The notes beneath the pieces are model-generated. The model made no database searches, was not told where the DNA came from, and was given only the letters and a program-made list of their open reading frames with translations. Below, piece after piece: positions 1 to 11,117 of a stretch of 64,000 nt of DNA; positions within the stretch are counted from its first letter, which is position 1; each line of letters begins with the position of its first letter. The translations under genes and the position numbers were made by a program. This DNA comes from Topomyia yanbarensis (Eukaryota; Arthropoda; Insecta; Diptera; Culicidae), in assembly GCF_030247195.1 (NCBI RefSeq), contig NC_080672.1:69791771-69855770 (forward strand). Direction: 5' to 3'.

Positions 1-324
1 ACAGTAGGGTACCAATAAAAAGTATAGAAAAAGGTGGCCATCGAAGTTTATAACCGGACACATCTAAAAAACTTTAGCACTTCGTTAAAAAACTCTATGC
101 CAAATTTTAGCTCTATTGGATTAAAAGATCGCGGTAAATGGTCAAGGTTCAACAATTTTCACCCATAATGAAACACCAGAACAGGGATGTCGAGATCTAG
201 TGTAATCTCGATTTTTTTTAACTTTTTGAGTTGAGTATAGACTTGGGTTTGAAAAGACAGCTTTTAATATTTTAGATGGCAAAAGTTTAACCCTTGTGAA
301 GGCAAGCTAAAATCCTAACATTAA
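1..324. other. AT-rich stretch, possible TIR-element start
   Basis: No gene is visible. The sequence from about position 5 (TAGGGTACCAATAAAAAG) resembles the one near 55,430 (GGGTAATACACCAATAAAAA), so it may be the end of a TA-flanked non-autonomous transposon. The matching opposite end could not be placed, so the family assignment is weak. Confidence 0.25.
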
Positions 325-331
325 AGGGCAA

Positions 332-350
332 GCCGGGCCTCTCGGGCCCG
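332..350. repeat. GC-rich palindrome, copy 1
   Basis: A short GC-rich hairpin, GCCGGGCCTCTCGGGCCCG, stands out in AT-rich DNA. Near-copies occur at 1,762-1,782 and 1,950-1,969. It lies just upstream of the start of the culicine interspersed repeat at 369. Confidence 0.6.
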
Positions 351-368
351 TCTAAATTCAAGCTCTTT

Positions 369-1060
369 TTTGCCGTTCTCATATAAAAAGGTTATGCAAT
401 CGGTCGAAATTTCGACTTTTTGACCGAGACCCGCAGGGCCAAATCTCTTATACCATTCGACTCAGTTCGTCGAGGTCGTAAAATGTCTGTATGTGTGTAT
501 GTATGTATGGATGTATGTATGTGGCAAACCATTTCACCGATTTTTCTCAGAGGTGCCTGGACCGATTTGTACAAATTTTGTCTCAAAGGAAAGGTACAGC
601 CTTCCCATCGGTCACTATTGATTTTTTATTGATCCGACTTTCGGTTCTGGAGTTACGTGTTGAAGAGTACAATCACACAGCAAATTTCCACAGAAACTGA
701 AACCACCACGATGTCCAAATGATGCAATATATATTAAAATATGTGCAACATTACTTGGCTTTGCAGATCTAGATCATTAATGACCCACCGAAGACACTTC
801 GACCACATTGGCCAGCTATGCCGGTTCTTGATGCCCCGGGGGAACTTACCAAGTTCCTAAGATAATGTCATACCTATTTCTCAGCGAATTCTTCACCGAT
901 TTTTTCAAACTTGGTTTTAAATGAAAGGTACAGCATTCCCATCAGCTGCTGTTGAATTTCTAATTGATCCGACTTCCGGTTCCGGAATTACAGAATGATG
1001 AGTACGAACACGCAGCAAATCCCGATTTCAGCGTATAAGGCGATGGATGTAAAAAAGTCA
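369..1060 (+). repeat. Culicine interspersed repeat, plus-strand copy
   Basis: This copy has the hallmarks of a family common in Aedes-type genomes: a degenerate TTTGCCTTTCTC-like start, ACCATTCGACTCAGTTCGTC, a (TGTA)n stretch, then two diverged modules each reading GATCCGACTT, CGGTTC, GAGTTAC or GAATTAC, then ACGCAGCAAAT. The modules are about 330 bp apart (near 625-690 and 960-1,020). Two further copies lie in the opposite orientation at 21,750-25,117. The short ORFs across it are incidental. The family match comes from memory of culicine genomes and was not searched. Confidence 0.7.
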
Positions 1061-1148
1061 ATTTTTTTCCAAAAGGTGAGTACTCGGAAGATCACGTCGA
1101 CTGTCGATTGTTTCTGAGCTCCATTTCGTTTGAACACGATCAATAAAT

Positions 1149-1361
1149 TTAATTTCTTCTGCTGCATAACCGGAGTACATATTCAGATTTTTCTTCCGAG
1201 TCTGCATCAGATTCATCGTCGGAAGCAATATCATTCACATCTTCTTCCTCGCTTTGCAAATCAATTTTGGAATCGTCTGCTGTTGAATTTGCTCGAATTT
1301 CTTCTATTATTTCAGATTCTTTGAAAAGATTGAAAACATGGGCATATCGTCTTATAGCCAT
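1149..1361 (-). pseudogene. Unrecognised acidic ORF relic
   Basis: A 70-residue minus-strand reading frame holds a strongly acidic stretch (EEEDVNDIASDDESDADSEE). DNA transposases of the piggyBac type often begin with such an acidic region, but no catalytic motif or TIR is visible here. It could equally be chance. It has no neighbouring exon and no recognisable start context. I assign no function. Confidence 0.15.
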
Positions 1362-1749
1362 TTCAATTTTTTGTTGCTTTTAGATCCTGCAATTTGAATA
1401 ATTACGACAACTATAACACAAAGAATAGACAACAAAAATAGACAAAAACGACAGAGTTAGGTTATGTTGTATCCAAATAATTGTCAAGTAGACCACAGTG
1501 GGTGAAATAAAAGTATTTACCCAAAAAAATATGACACACGTCATTATCGTATGCTATTTTTACATTTCTTATAAAAGAAATATATAGAATTCGCTCAAAC
1601 TTTCAAGATTTTTTTCTTATAAGAAAAGGTAAAAAGATAAAATACATTAAAACATGAAAAAATACCTGCTAATATGAAGTGAACTCATCAAAATGTTTTT
1701 TTTTTTCTGATAAATATTAATGTATAAAACCCGTGGTATTCCTAGTAAA

Positions 1750-2000
1750 TATTGAATGCACACCGGGCCTGCCAGGCCCGGTTTGTCTTTTTATGCAGGT
1801 AAAAAATTCAATCATAGCTGCGCATCACTCCATAGATGAAAATTTCACAATTCTTTATTTTTGTTATAGATTTCAAAGCTACTTATCAAAATTTCCATGT
1901 CTAAGCTTATACTGCATATACATTTTTTGTAACTAAAAAATTGTAACGTGCCGGGCCTCTGAGACCCGCTTGCCTTTTTGAGGGTTAAAAAATAAAGGAA
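1750..2000. repeat. Two GC-palindrome repeat units about 189 bp apart
   Basis: ACCGGGCCTGCCAGGCCCGG at 1,762 and GCCGGGCCTCTGAGACCCG at 1,950 are each followed by a similar tail (TTTGTCTTTTTATG and TTGCCTTTTTGAGG, then a GGTTAAAAAAT-like sequence). The spacing of about 189 bp and the shared tail suggest two diverged tandem units. The palindrome at 332 belongs to the same family. Confidence 0.45.
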
Positions 2001-2233
2001 GCGTCGATATCTTATTTTATCTTGTAAAAAAATTGAAAAAAGTTATCAGACATTCTTGAACTGAGATTTACAAAAAAATATTCAAATATTTGTCAGATTT
2101 CGTGTGCAGCTTTGACATACAAAAAATTAAAGACATCTCACATCTCAAATCAAAATTAAAAGCCAGGCATTTGCGTTTCATGACATTCTAAGACATCACA
2201 TCCCTAAATCCAAAGATGGAAGCGTGAACAATT

Positions 2234-2266
2234 GTTCCTGCTAATTTCGCTTCCTGGACCACTGTG
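2234..2266. repeat. TIR-like element end
   Basis: Read outward, the sequence GCACAGTGGTCCAGGAAG plus a GCAGGAA box matches the right end of the TIR element at 27,442-27,478 (CACAGTGGTCCAGAATG plus GCAGGAATTTT). It is probably one terminus of a related non-autonomous element. Its partner end was not found with confidence. Confidence 0.35.
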
Positions 2267-2279
2267 CATTCTAAGACAT

Positions 2280-3130
2280 TTGAAATAAAAAACTAGAATT
2301 CAATTTTTTTTGTGATGCTAAAACTTCAGAGGTTACGAAAGCGTCTTCGTTTCACTTCTGGGAAGAATCGGAAAAAATCTTGAAGAGTTACACGCTACGG
2401 CATTCTACTGAACGAACGTGTGAACGAGGCGAACATCATAACACGTATGGTCAAAAATTCCTTACGGTCTTCCAAAGAATAGGTTATCAAAACATAAATT
2501 AGAAAATACTCACGAAAAGTAGTAGATAATTATAACAATTCTTTGGTTTAATCTTCAAAAATCCTTTTTTTTATTATGAAATATGATTTGGCTTTATGGG
2601 GGCTGTGGCGTGATTGGTACCTATAATCTTCTGGATCTAAGTGAAAAGTCTAATTTCAAACTGGTAGTGTAGCCTTCCTTCTATGAAAAGGTCAAAAATC
2701 TTCAGCGCATATAAGTATGAAAATAAGAAAGAGATTGTAATGCCAACACTAAACTAATTGATATCATTTGGAGCAGCTCAGATATTAATTTGAGAGGCTC
2801 TTTAGTAATCTGCCCAACATTTGCACAATCTGGAAGAGATTAGGCGTTAGATGCAACTCTTTGCTCTGACAGTATTTCGCATGAGTTGCAGAAGTGGAAG
2901 ATGGCAAGCAACCAGATGATTTCGATCATTCTAAAATTAAAAATGCGGCTACTTTGATCGTTTGAAAGTTACGCTAGATACCGCTACATATCGTAATCTT
3001 AAATCTACCAAGTTGTACCTGTACGTAGAGAACTAGACAGGTACATCGATTAGATCTGCAAATTTCTTGGATGAATCATCGACTTGTTCTAGCAATTCTG
3101 TATTGGAGCAGCACCAATGTTTCATAAATT
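2280..3130. other. Unassigned intergenic sequence
   Basis: No sustained reading frame, terminal repeat or tandem array is visible. It is moderately AT-rich with scattered stop codons in all frames. I see nothing nameable in it. Confidence 0.4.
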
Positions 3131-3137
3131 AGTGATG

Positions 3138-3187
3138 GTTTCGTCTCTTCAGAAGCTGACACTAACTTAGTGCCAGGACTGTCGAAT
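3138..3187 (+). repeat. Dispersed repeat with TTTCGTCTC..TCAGAA motif
   Basis: The segment TTTCGTCTCTTCAGAAGC followed by GACACTAACTTAGTGCCAG matches 31,438-31,490 (TTCGTCTCATCAGAAACC, GACAAAAACTTATTGTCGG). Two copies in one window support a dispersed repeat. Its TE class is unknown. Confidence 0.45.
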
Positions 3188-3530
3188 TGACTTTATTTGA
3201 TGGCGAACGCCAATTTGCTTTGAATTTTTTCTCATTTCGAAGTACTTACATACTTAGTTTTCTTGAGGTTTCGCTTAACAATTGCCGAATTTTTCTGTAG
3301 CAACAGGAAGCTGGGTTTGATCAAAACTGCACGAAACAACTTTGTTTCTTAAAAATATATGTATTTTGCAAACATTCCTTGACATATAATCCTTGTTGAT
3401 GGATCATGTCAGTTATCACGCTTTTCAGCCCACTTGAGGAAATCGCCTACCAAATAATTTTTTTTCGGAATCTTTGACAACTTTTTCTGCTTCAACATAT
3501 TATTGATGGCATTTAAAACTGGACTCCATA

Positions 3531-3698
3531 ATAGTGCGATTTTTCTTATAAAAGTGCGCTTTTACATTGGATCGTTTTCATGTATGAGGCGCACTTATTC
3601 CTCGTCGGATAATACATAAGTGCGTAATAGACACCAACGCAATTCAATGTAAAAGCGCAGTTTTGTTTACGTTTCCGCACTTCTAGTCGCACTTATTA
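3531..3698. repeat. Inverted-repeat (hairpin) element
   Basis: GTGCGCTTTTACATTG (3,554-3,569) faces CAATGTAAAAGCGCA (3,645-3,659). The outer flanks also carry inverted GTGCGA boxes (ATAGTGCGA at 3,531 against TCGCACTTAT near 3,690). This arrangement suits a small non-autonomous TIR element. No clear TSD was found. Confidence 0.5.
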
Positions 3699-3699
3699 T

Positions 3700-6600
3700 G
3701 TGCGCAATGCGCTATATCTTTCCTTTTTCAATAATCACCTAGGAGTTTGATTAAAATTCGCGTTGACCACTATTAAAATAAATACGCCAAATTTAAATCG
3801 ACCAATTTGTGATGATGCCACCCTTTACGAACAAAAACATGTATATCGATAGCCCCTAGTACTGTACTTGTTACACTTTTTTCCCTTTGAGGAAGCTAAA
3901 CAACTCTGCTAACAACTTTTTCAAACCCGCTTCGCTTTGTTTGTTGAAACAGAAAATCATACCGCGTAGACTTGGCTGAGTCATCGCGGCTAGCTCAGCT
4001 GACCTTGGTACCTGCACCGTTGCACTTAGCGCCGAGAAAATCGTGCATTTGCTTTACTCTGTGTATTATGTTACAACTGTACACAAATATTGTACAGATT
4101 CAAGCTGTTTTTTTTTTCTCCTGGAAACTCAACCACCTATGGGAGCTCTAGCTCGAGGCGATATGAAATACGGCGCTTTGGAAAAGGGTTTAAGCTAGGA
4201 AGAAGCCATAAAACCGGTTCAGCTACGAGCATCTTCCGATAAATATAATGGCGCGATTGCTACCGACTGGGCTGTGCGAGTAAATTTCATGATTTCTATC
4301 AGATATTGAAAGCCGCACTGCGGTAATAAGCGTAAAATGTAGTATACACAATCAGCTGGAAAGGAAAAAGAAGCTAATGGATTGGGATCTGCGGTGCTTA
4401 TTGAAATTAACCATTATTGATAATTGGGCTGGAATGTGTGTAGTGGGGAACTATGCGTTTGAGATGTCAAAAATTTCAACGGTACAGATAATTAATGTGA
4501 AGAAGATTCCTGGAAGGGGCCAATTGCTCGAAATCATCTAATTGATTTCTTTGGAAGATTGCGTTCAAAAGAAATCCGTATGATAATTGGTTTAATTCAC
4601 AGCAAAGGTTAATACATTCACCATTTTCCCGTCCGTCGAATCTATCGTACCCCGAAAAGGTCACTTGAATCTGCAACTGCACGCGCATTAAGTTGATTAC
4701 TTAAACGTTTCAAATGAGCAGACACATAGCGTCAATCTAATGAACTCCACAACCTCCACGCACGCTGGGTTCTTTCAACTCGTACTTACATCGTTTTTGT
4801 GCGCAACATCAGCGTGAGAAATTAACTTACCCCAAAATTACCGCAAAATCGCCGCAGCTCTACTGGCTCACGCAAACAGTCAGCACACCTGACACAACGT
4901 CGCTCTTAATAGCCACAAATTCGTTGTGTCATTGCTTGATTGCAATATTGACGTCGTTTATAAAAAAAATATACATTAACAAACACGACGCTAAATCCTT
5001 GAGCGACTGAAAGCTTAATTCTCAGCACAACATAAAATGATACACTTCCGCTGACTGCCTCGGAACGGCTCGAAACCCTTCACCCAAATACCGCACCACC
5101 GCGCTCGCTGCTGGGCGGAAAATCGATCCGTCGTAGCCTCCAACAAATCGGCTAAGTAACGCTCACGATCCCCCACAACCGTCCCGTACCTGTGCAAGGC
5201 CTACGTGACCAGTTCAATCGATCTACCAGTCCAGCAATAAATTTTCCCTTCGAAGCTAAGCTTGGACCGTGTTTCGGTTGAAACGATCCGGCTTGTGACG
5301 ACACGCGGCATTACGATATGGTTATGGTCATGTCTTGTCATGTACAACTTTTGATCTGGTTAAAAACAGACGGAGGTTCCTTCGATCCTACTACGCAGAG
5401 TTGCCAGGTGCAGATTCGAACACAGACATTAATTAATTAATTTCAGTAAGTCGCACTGGAGTGTGCAGGTGCACTTTCCCCACTAGTCTGAATGACTTTT
5501 GTGACACAGTTATGTGCTACTGATTCAGATTTATCAATCGTTTGAGTACAGACTTTAACTGTATTGGTCATCCGATCAGTCGTAATCAAAACTATTTGTC
5601 GTAATTTATTGAGGAGCATTGAATCTTACGCTACCTAAATATTTTTCAACTGACAACTTACAATAATTACAACTCGAATAAAGTTTCAGCTTACAAAAAT
5701 TAAAAAAATCACGTAATTTGTCGCAGCAGATTTTCCAACGCGCATTCCAACATCATTTTCGCTTTCACTGCCAATGTTAAGCCCGAAGCTTATGCCTGTC
5801 CGAATGTAATTTTGCAAAGCAACAGCAAAGAAAGAAACCAACGAAAAAACAAACAAATTAATAAATCTTGATCGCAGCAGGCCGTGGCAAATGAAAGGGA
5901 AACCTCTTCTCAACCCCCCCAGAAGCAAATTTCCACGTTGCTTGCACTGCATTGATTGAAGTAAACTAAATCAAGAGTACAGCTTCCAGCTCACCCGTGT
6001 GGAAAATTTTCCGAAAATTTTCTGCTAGGTAAGCGGTGTTTCGATTAATGAAAGCGAAAAGATGATGCGCCCAAACCGAATCATATCGCACTCGCACTAC
6101 CACCACGCCATTGATGAAACCGAAAGTGAGATGGAAGGTGATGAGATCGGATGCTGTAAGATTGATTTCGGAACCACTGTTGCTGTCGGCCGGTCGGTTA
6201 TAATGTTGAGATTGAGAGACGTGCAACACTTGAGAAGAGGAAATTGATAACACGTTCCCGTTCAATCAAATGTGATCGAATACGGCGGCGCGATCGAGGG
6301 TAATCAACTGGCGGCCTGTAATAACGGTGTTGCATCTGTTTCAGGTTTAATAGATTCTGGCGTTTGAAAAAAATTAAAGGTCAGGATTTTTTAACCCTAA
6401 TCCGTTATTCGAACTTTTTCGCACATGCGACCCAATTTTTTGAACGAAACCGTATTTGTTTGGTAGCCAAAATCCACATCCGCATTAATTCCATTTCATT
6501 ATTTGCAGTTCCACCCTTTTGCATCCTGATCTTGCTCACAATCGATCCGAATTCCTCGGTCGGTTTTATCTCGAAAATGTTGGAATTGTTAAACTTCTTA

Positions 6601-6715
6601 TAGATCACTGTGACGCTTCTATATTTCCTAACTTTGAATGCTGGCAACACGTAAAGTAAGATTGCTCTTAAGGGGAGGCCCTCATTCAAAATTTTCTAAA
6701 ATTTGATTTTCTTCT
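3700..6715. other. Unassigned intergenic or intronic sequence
   Basis: About 3 kb without a convincing gene. Base composition is closer to unique DNA than in neighbouring repeats, especially 4,740-5,300. The short ORFs here (for example 5,015-5,197, 5,686-5,952 and 5,966-6,265 on the minus strand) have no recognisable motifs, splice-compatible partners or homologues I know. Part of a host intron or a regulatory region is possible but unsupported. Confidence 0.35.
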
Positions 6716-6970
6716 TTGCATTTTTTGAAAGATATAAGCGTCTACTATATTGTGTTAAACGGGTTTTTCGATCAGTGCATCAAAAAATGCCCATGTTCGA
6801 AGTGGTGTGCTGGCCACCATTGGACGCTATCGACTCGAGACGTGCGCCTTAGGTTGAAATCTTTTCATGGCATTATGCACGTTCCTAGAATGCTTCGCGT
6901 TGCACTGTACATGTGGCCAGGTCTCGAGAACGTATTTCACGGTTTGATTTATAGAGGCATCGCAGACTAA
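6716..6970 (+). pseudogene. Possible Ty3/Gypsy integrase zinc-domain relic
   Basis: An 84-residue frame ends with the pattern HG-I-x4-RML-x4-Y-x-WPGL-x5-LI. It resembles the histidine half of the integrase HHCC domain of Ty3/Gypsy retrotransposons, where H..GI.RM..LAR.YVWWPG..DIE is usual. The downstream cysteine pair is missing (GIAD stands where a CxxC is expected) and no LTR, protease or RT is nearby, so this would be a dead fragment. The match is short and made by eye. An unrelated frame is the alternative. Confidence 0.35.
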
Positions 6971-6974
6971 TCGT

Positions 6975-8476
6975 GAGTTATCAAACAACCACAGAAAACG
7001 GTGAAAAACGAAAAATGTTGTTAAAAATTGTTAAAGTCACGTTTTAGTCCTCCATGTTGGAATCGCCATTTTTATTTTTTAGTTTGATACTTTAATGATA
7101 TTTTCCATACAAAAATCAGCAAAAAAATTTTTTTTTAAGTTTTTTGCCCAAATTTTAGTAGTTCTTAATTCTTAAGTAATCAATTAAAAGTATTATTTTC
7201 ACTTATACCTAAATATTAAAAACGTTGGAGCAAAAGTTTCTAATATCATTACAAAGGGATGTCATACGGTTACTAAATTTTACAGAAAAAATTGAAAAAA
7301 AATTTTTTTTGCTTATTTTTGAATGAAAAAAGTAAAAAAAAACACGATAAAGTAAGCTTACCTTATTCATTGGGGTCTAGATTGCCACGGACCAACCTTT
7401 ATTGTGCATAGTTTAGATAGTGAAAAGGTGCCTGTTTGTGCATTTTGGTTTGCACCTTTCTTTCTTATATGTAGTTGAAGTTGGTGTAAAAAATGTAAAA
7501 ATGTTCAATAACTTTGAAACGAATGAGTATTTTTACATACAGTCTTCGACGATATTATGTAGTTTTGATACCTCCACATTTGTCCTGAGCATCGTTTGCA
7601 TGAAAAGTCTCAATGAAAAAAGTTATATTAAAAATACATGATTTAAGGGGGTTGCCATAGAAACGCCTGATGAATCGATAACCTTTAGTCCTACAAGCTA
7701 AAGTTCTTCAACAAAATTCTTCTCTACGAGCATTTCTAAAACTTTGTCGAAGACTCCAACTTTCTACCTCGTCAGTATAAAAAAGTATTTTTTTAGTTCG
7801 ATCATAGTAAGCCATACCTTTTTTAAAAACTGAAACTCATTTGAAAAAGGTTCAATTTAAAAACTTCACTTTTTGACCCCTCAAAAAAATCTATAAAATC
7901 CTATAAAATCCTATAAAATCAACAAATTCTTTGCACTCATAACTTTAAGTGAAGCCTTAAAGGGAAAAAAGATCTAAAAATTGATCTTAAAGTTTGAAAT
8001 CGGACCATTATGTCAAATTTGAAGTTTTTTACCAGTTTTTAGGTCATTCCTCTAATAAATTTACTTTACTTTAGAGCCTTATTATTAGTTTTGTGTTTCA
8101 GATCGATCTTGAGGCAGCTTTACAAATTTGAAATACCACGCGCACCTAACCTTAGACAGAAAGTCACCAGGGGTGCCATTTTGTTGTATTTTCGCCTTAA
8201 AACAAGTTGTAATTAAGATGAAAATATATTTTAAGCTATTTGATAACTGTAGAACATTAATTTTGGGATCAGCCATAATCGAAAACGACGTGTTGTCTCT
8301 TAAAAAATATCCCAAAATTAAAGTTGAACATACAAGCATTTTGAATCCTAAAACAGTTTTCTTCCACCTTTTTTTCATTGGCCCACAAAAAAATTTCATG
8401 TTTTGCTCACTTTTTGGTTATTTGAATGAGAACCTGAAGAATGATTGTTTTTATTTAACTAAAAGAAATGAAAAAT
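6975..8476. other. Old AT-rich non-coding repeat-like sequence
   Basis: Long A/T runs, a tandem CTATAAAATC triplet near 7,890-7,920 and phrases such as TTCGTCGAAGAC and AAGTTATATT recur in the 26-27.3 kb region. This suggests decayed copies of TA-flanked non-autonomous elements. No terminal repeats could be defined. The 158-residue ORF at 8,128-8,604 runs into the SINE and is not a gene. Confidence 0.35.
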
Positions 8477-8487
8477 TTATTTTTAAT

Positions 8488-8638
8488 AGGGGTGGGCGTA
8501 GCGTAGTACGCAGTCCAGCGCTCCTGTGTTCGAGTCCCGACCCCGCACATAGGGTTAGAAATTTTTCATGCGATTTTTCTAACCCGAAGAGGCGAATGAC
8601 CTAAAGGTTAAAAACTCTATAATGGAAATAAAAAAAAG
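8488..8638 (+). mobile_element. tRNA-derived SINE with 11-bp TSD
   Basis: A GGGCGTAGCGTAGT head (degenerate pol III box A) precedes a clear box B (GTTCGAGTCCC). Then come a tRNA-unrelated body with an inverted GGGTTAGAAA / TTTCTAACCC pair, a CTATAATGGAAAT tail and an A-run. The 11-bp direct repeats TTATTTTTAAT at 8,477-8,487 and 8,639-8,649 flank it exactly, as expected for LINE-mediated retroposition. The gap between boxes is shorter than in a tRNA, so this copy seems to have lost part of its head. It matches a SINE type I know from culicine genomes. It cannot fold as a functional tRNA. Confidence 0.8.
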
Positions 8639-8649
8639 TTATTTTTAAT

Positions 8650-9690
8650 TGCGCAGCTACAAACTGCTTTCTAATCAACATATGTTTTAATTGTGGTGGC
8701 CTTCGTCGTATGCTTTTTATTTCCGGTGCTTCTGCGATGATCTTTTTATTGTCACAATACAATGTGCATAGTTTTCTTGAATATTGGATGTTCCCAGATA
8801 AGCAATTCTCGGGTTGGGTTAGGTTAGTCTTCAACTTTTTATGGACTACAAATTATGTGGTCTGATAGTCACAGAATTTGGTTTGACTCGGTACTTCTAT
8901 TGTTGTAGCTGAAAATTATTTCCGATTAGAACTCTAACGACATAATTTTTATAATTTCGTTTATTTCATGTGGCCGAATACATTAGCTTAACTGAGCCGT
9001 AAATGTTGTTAAGAAGACCTCTGCATCTACACGTGTGCCACGAGAAGAAACTTTTGTTAGTATGATGAGACAAAAAGTTTCATAATTCTAGATTAACCTT
9101 AGTAAGTGTTACGAACTATGCAATTCTTAGAAGTAGTATCATGTGTTTATCACTCTGGGCAGCTGGCTGACGAGGATTTTTGCTAAATTGATCATTTTTT
9201 TTGAATTAATACAGAAATTTTCAGTTTATAGAAAATGCAACTTCATTTCTGGTGGTAGCAACAAGAAAATAATGGACTTAAGCTAAAAACTACAAAAGAA
9301 ATGAAGAAGGTTTTTCTGTTTTTGTCACCTCTTACAACAATAATGAAGCTATAATATTATGAAGTACATGATGAAATTATGTTGACATGATAATTAATTA
9401 GTTAATTATTAAGCACTCTATGTTATATCTTATATGCTAACCAATACAATGAGAACAATCAATAAAATATACATGATTCAATAGAATAAACACAAACCAA
9501 TAATCCATTATGGCATTATCCTTTTCGTGAATTGTCAAGTCTCGATCCTTATATAAGATTCACCAGTCATCATTCTACTCAGAATAGAATATGTGTATTC
9601 TCCACGCACATTAAATGCTCTATGAATCAGTTTCCTAGTTGGACAAATAAATCTATAAATTTATCTATCTATTTCTATATTTCTATTTTT
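8650..9690. other. Unassigned AT-rich sequence
   Basis: No gene, terminal repeat or tandem array is supported. A (TCTA)-like run at 9,655-9,690 leads into the Helitron-like element. Confidence 0.4.
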
Positions 9691-9693
9691 TTT

Positions 9694-9915
9694 TCTATAT
9701 ATAAAAGTCAATGTTTGTATGTATATGATTTATGGACTCCCAAACGGCTTAACCGATTGCCGTCAAAATTTATACATAGTAGGCGTTTGTTTTGGAGCGT
9801 GTTTGTGTGCTATTAGTTTGGGATTATCTGCCCGACAGATGGCGCTTCGGAATAAATTCTGTTTTTCTCCTATTTTATTGAAAGTCGCAGCAACGCGCGA
9901 TGGGTATTGGCTAGT
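9694..9915 (+). mobile_element. Helitron-like short element
   Basis: A 222-bp unit begins TCTATATATAAAAGTC, contains CAAACGGCTTAACCGATTGC, and ends GCAACGCGCGATGGGTATTG then CTAGT. The TC start and CTAGT end fit Helitron termini, and a GC-rich patch sits just upstream of the 3' end. The flanks (T and A) are not the canonical A|T insertion site, so the class remains provisional. Four more copies lie in tandem at 54.5-55.4 kb. No Rep/helicase is encoded, so it would be non-autonomous. Confidence 0.6.
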
Positions 9916-9919
9916 AATA

Positions 9920-10780
9920 AATAAAAACGGAATGTGTACGCTCAGCTCAAAGATGTATCAGCTAGGTTGGCGTCGTGCGGTAGATGATGGGGTGTGTACT
10001 GCTCTCACCAAGTAGATAGATTCCCACACACAGAATACCAAAACATTAGGACTCGAATATTCCAGAATGACAATTATCAACAAAAGTATTAAAGCCATTG
10101 GCTCACTTCTACCATTTGTCAAAGGCATACATAGAAATCAGAAATTTCACGAAAAATGCACTTGAATCCCAATCTATACCCTTCGTAGAAAAAAAAACCC
10201 TAAATTTTCTACGTTGAAATTATAGCAATTAAACAAAATCAATAAAACAAAAGTATGTTTACAAAACCTTTTAACCGTTGTTAGTTAGTTAATATAAAAT
10301 TTACTCACGACAAACATAAGAAAGAATAACATAGAACCAAAAAAGTCCACCACAGACACTGGTTTTGCTGCCGAGAAAGGGACCAAGAGTAATCACACGC
10401 AGGGTAGCACACACATACTTATACACAAAAAATTTCCATTTGCCATATTTAGTAGCTAGTTGAAAGCCACGGTGTGATCTAAATACCGAAGAGGAAAACT
10501 CGAACGGTTCGATACCGAAAAGTTATTATCACGATCGAAACAGATGATCGTAAGTACATGGAGTTAAGTCGTACTGAAAAAAATAGTTTTCGTTTTAATC
10601 ACACCCTTTCTCGGTCACCGCAAAGAATAACAAAGATATTCATTTGAATCAATTCTTGGAACGTGATGGCATTCAATTCGGCCGTGACTGAGATCAGCAT
10701 GTACCGGCCTAACCGCTCGCGCAATGTGGTTAGCAGTCTGAAACAAGCGAACACAATTATTTGCGATAATCGCTATACGA
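9920..10780. other. Unassigned sequence between Helitron-like unit and gag relic
   Basis: No recognisable gene or repeat boundary. The 3' part (from about 10,640) may belong to the upstream portion of the I-clade ORF1 relic that follows, but no motif shows it. Confidence 0.3.
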
Positions 10781-10789
10781 CAAATTAAC

Positions 10790-11112
10790 GTGTCTGCGTC
10801 CCAGTCGATGACGTAGAGATAGATGGTGTATCACTAGCTTCAGCCAGTAAAAATACTGTTAAGGAATGCAAAAACGATTTAAGGATTTAAGCGAAACTCG
10901 CTGGGTCAGCTCTACCTTACCACGTCTTGGTGGGAAGGCTCCGTCTAGCTGTTCACTTGTTTGTATCGCACGTCAGGAACTGCCTCAACCAAAAACAGAT
11001 GGGTTATTCGGCCAGCAACCGCAGTTTGGCAAATGTTGGACTGTAGAGGAGCAAGATGGTTGTAGAAAAAATACTGAAAAGTATTTTTACATTAGGAGAA
11101 TCCCCAAGTAAT
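10790..11112 (+). pseudogene. I-clade retrotransposon ORF1 (gag) relic with ruined zinc knuckle
   Basis: Reading through stops, the frame after about 10,900 gives GRLRLAVHLFVSHVRNCLNQ, like the end of ORF1 in I-type elements. It leads into a segment spaced exactly as a CX2CX4HX4C knuckle in which three ligands have changed (C..Q....Y....R). H to Y and C to R are single transitions. A second C-x2-C position reads L-A-N-V-G, and the next frame continues EEQDGCRKNTEKYFYIRRIP, resembling a third knuckle. ORF1 of this type binds RNA and chaperones nucleic acid for retrotransposition. This copy is dead. The segment from about 11,045 is repeated at 17,047-17,208. It is probably the front of the element whose ORF2 lies at 13.66-16.72 kb. 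Confidence 0.5.
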
Positions 11113-11117
11113 TGACA

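Noticed and set aside
8488..8560. tRNA gene
   Set aside because: Box B is good, but the head is too short to fold as a tRNA and is followed by a SINE body, a tail and TSDs.
8128..8604. 158-codon plus-strand ORF
   Set aside because: It runs into the SINE and has no recognisable motif. An overlapping ORF on the other strand is equally open.
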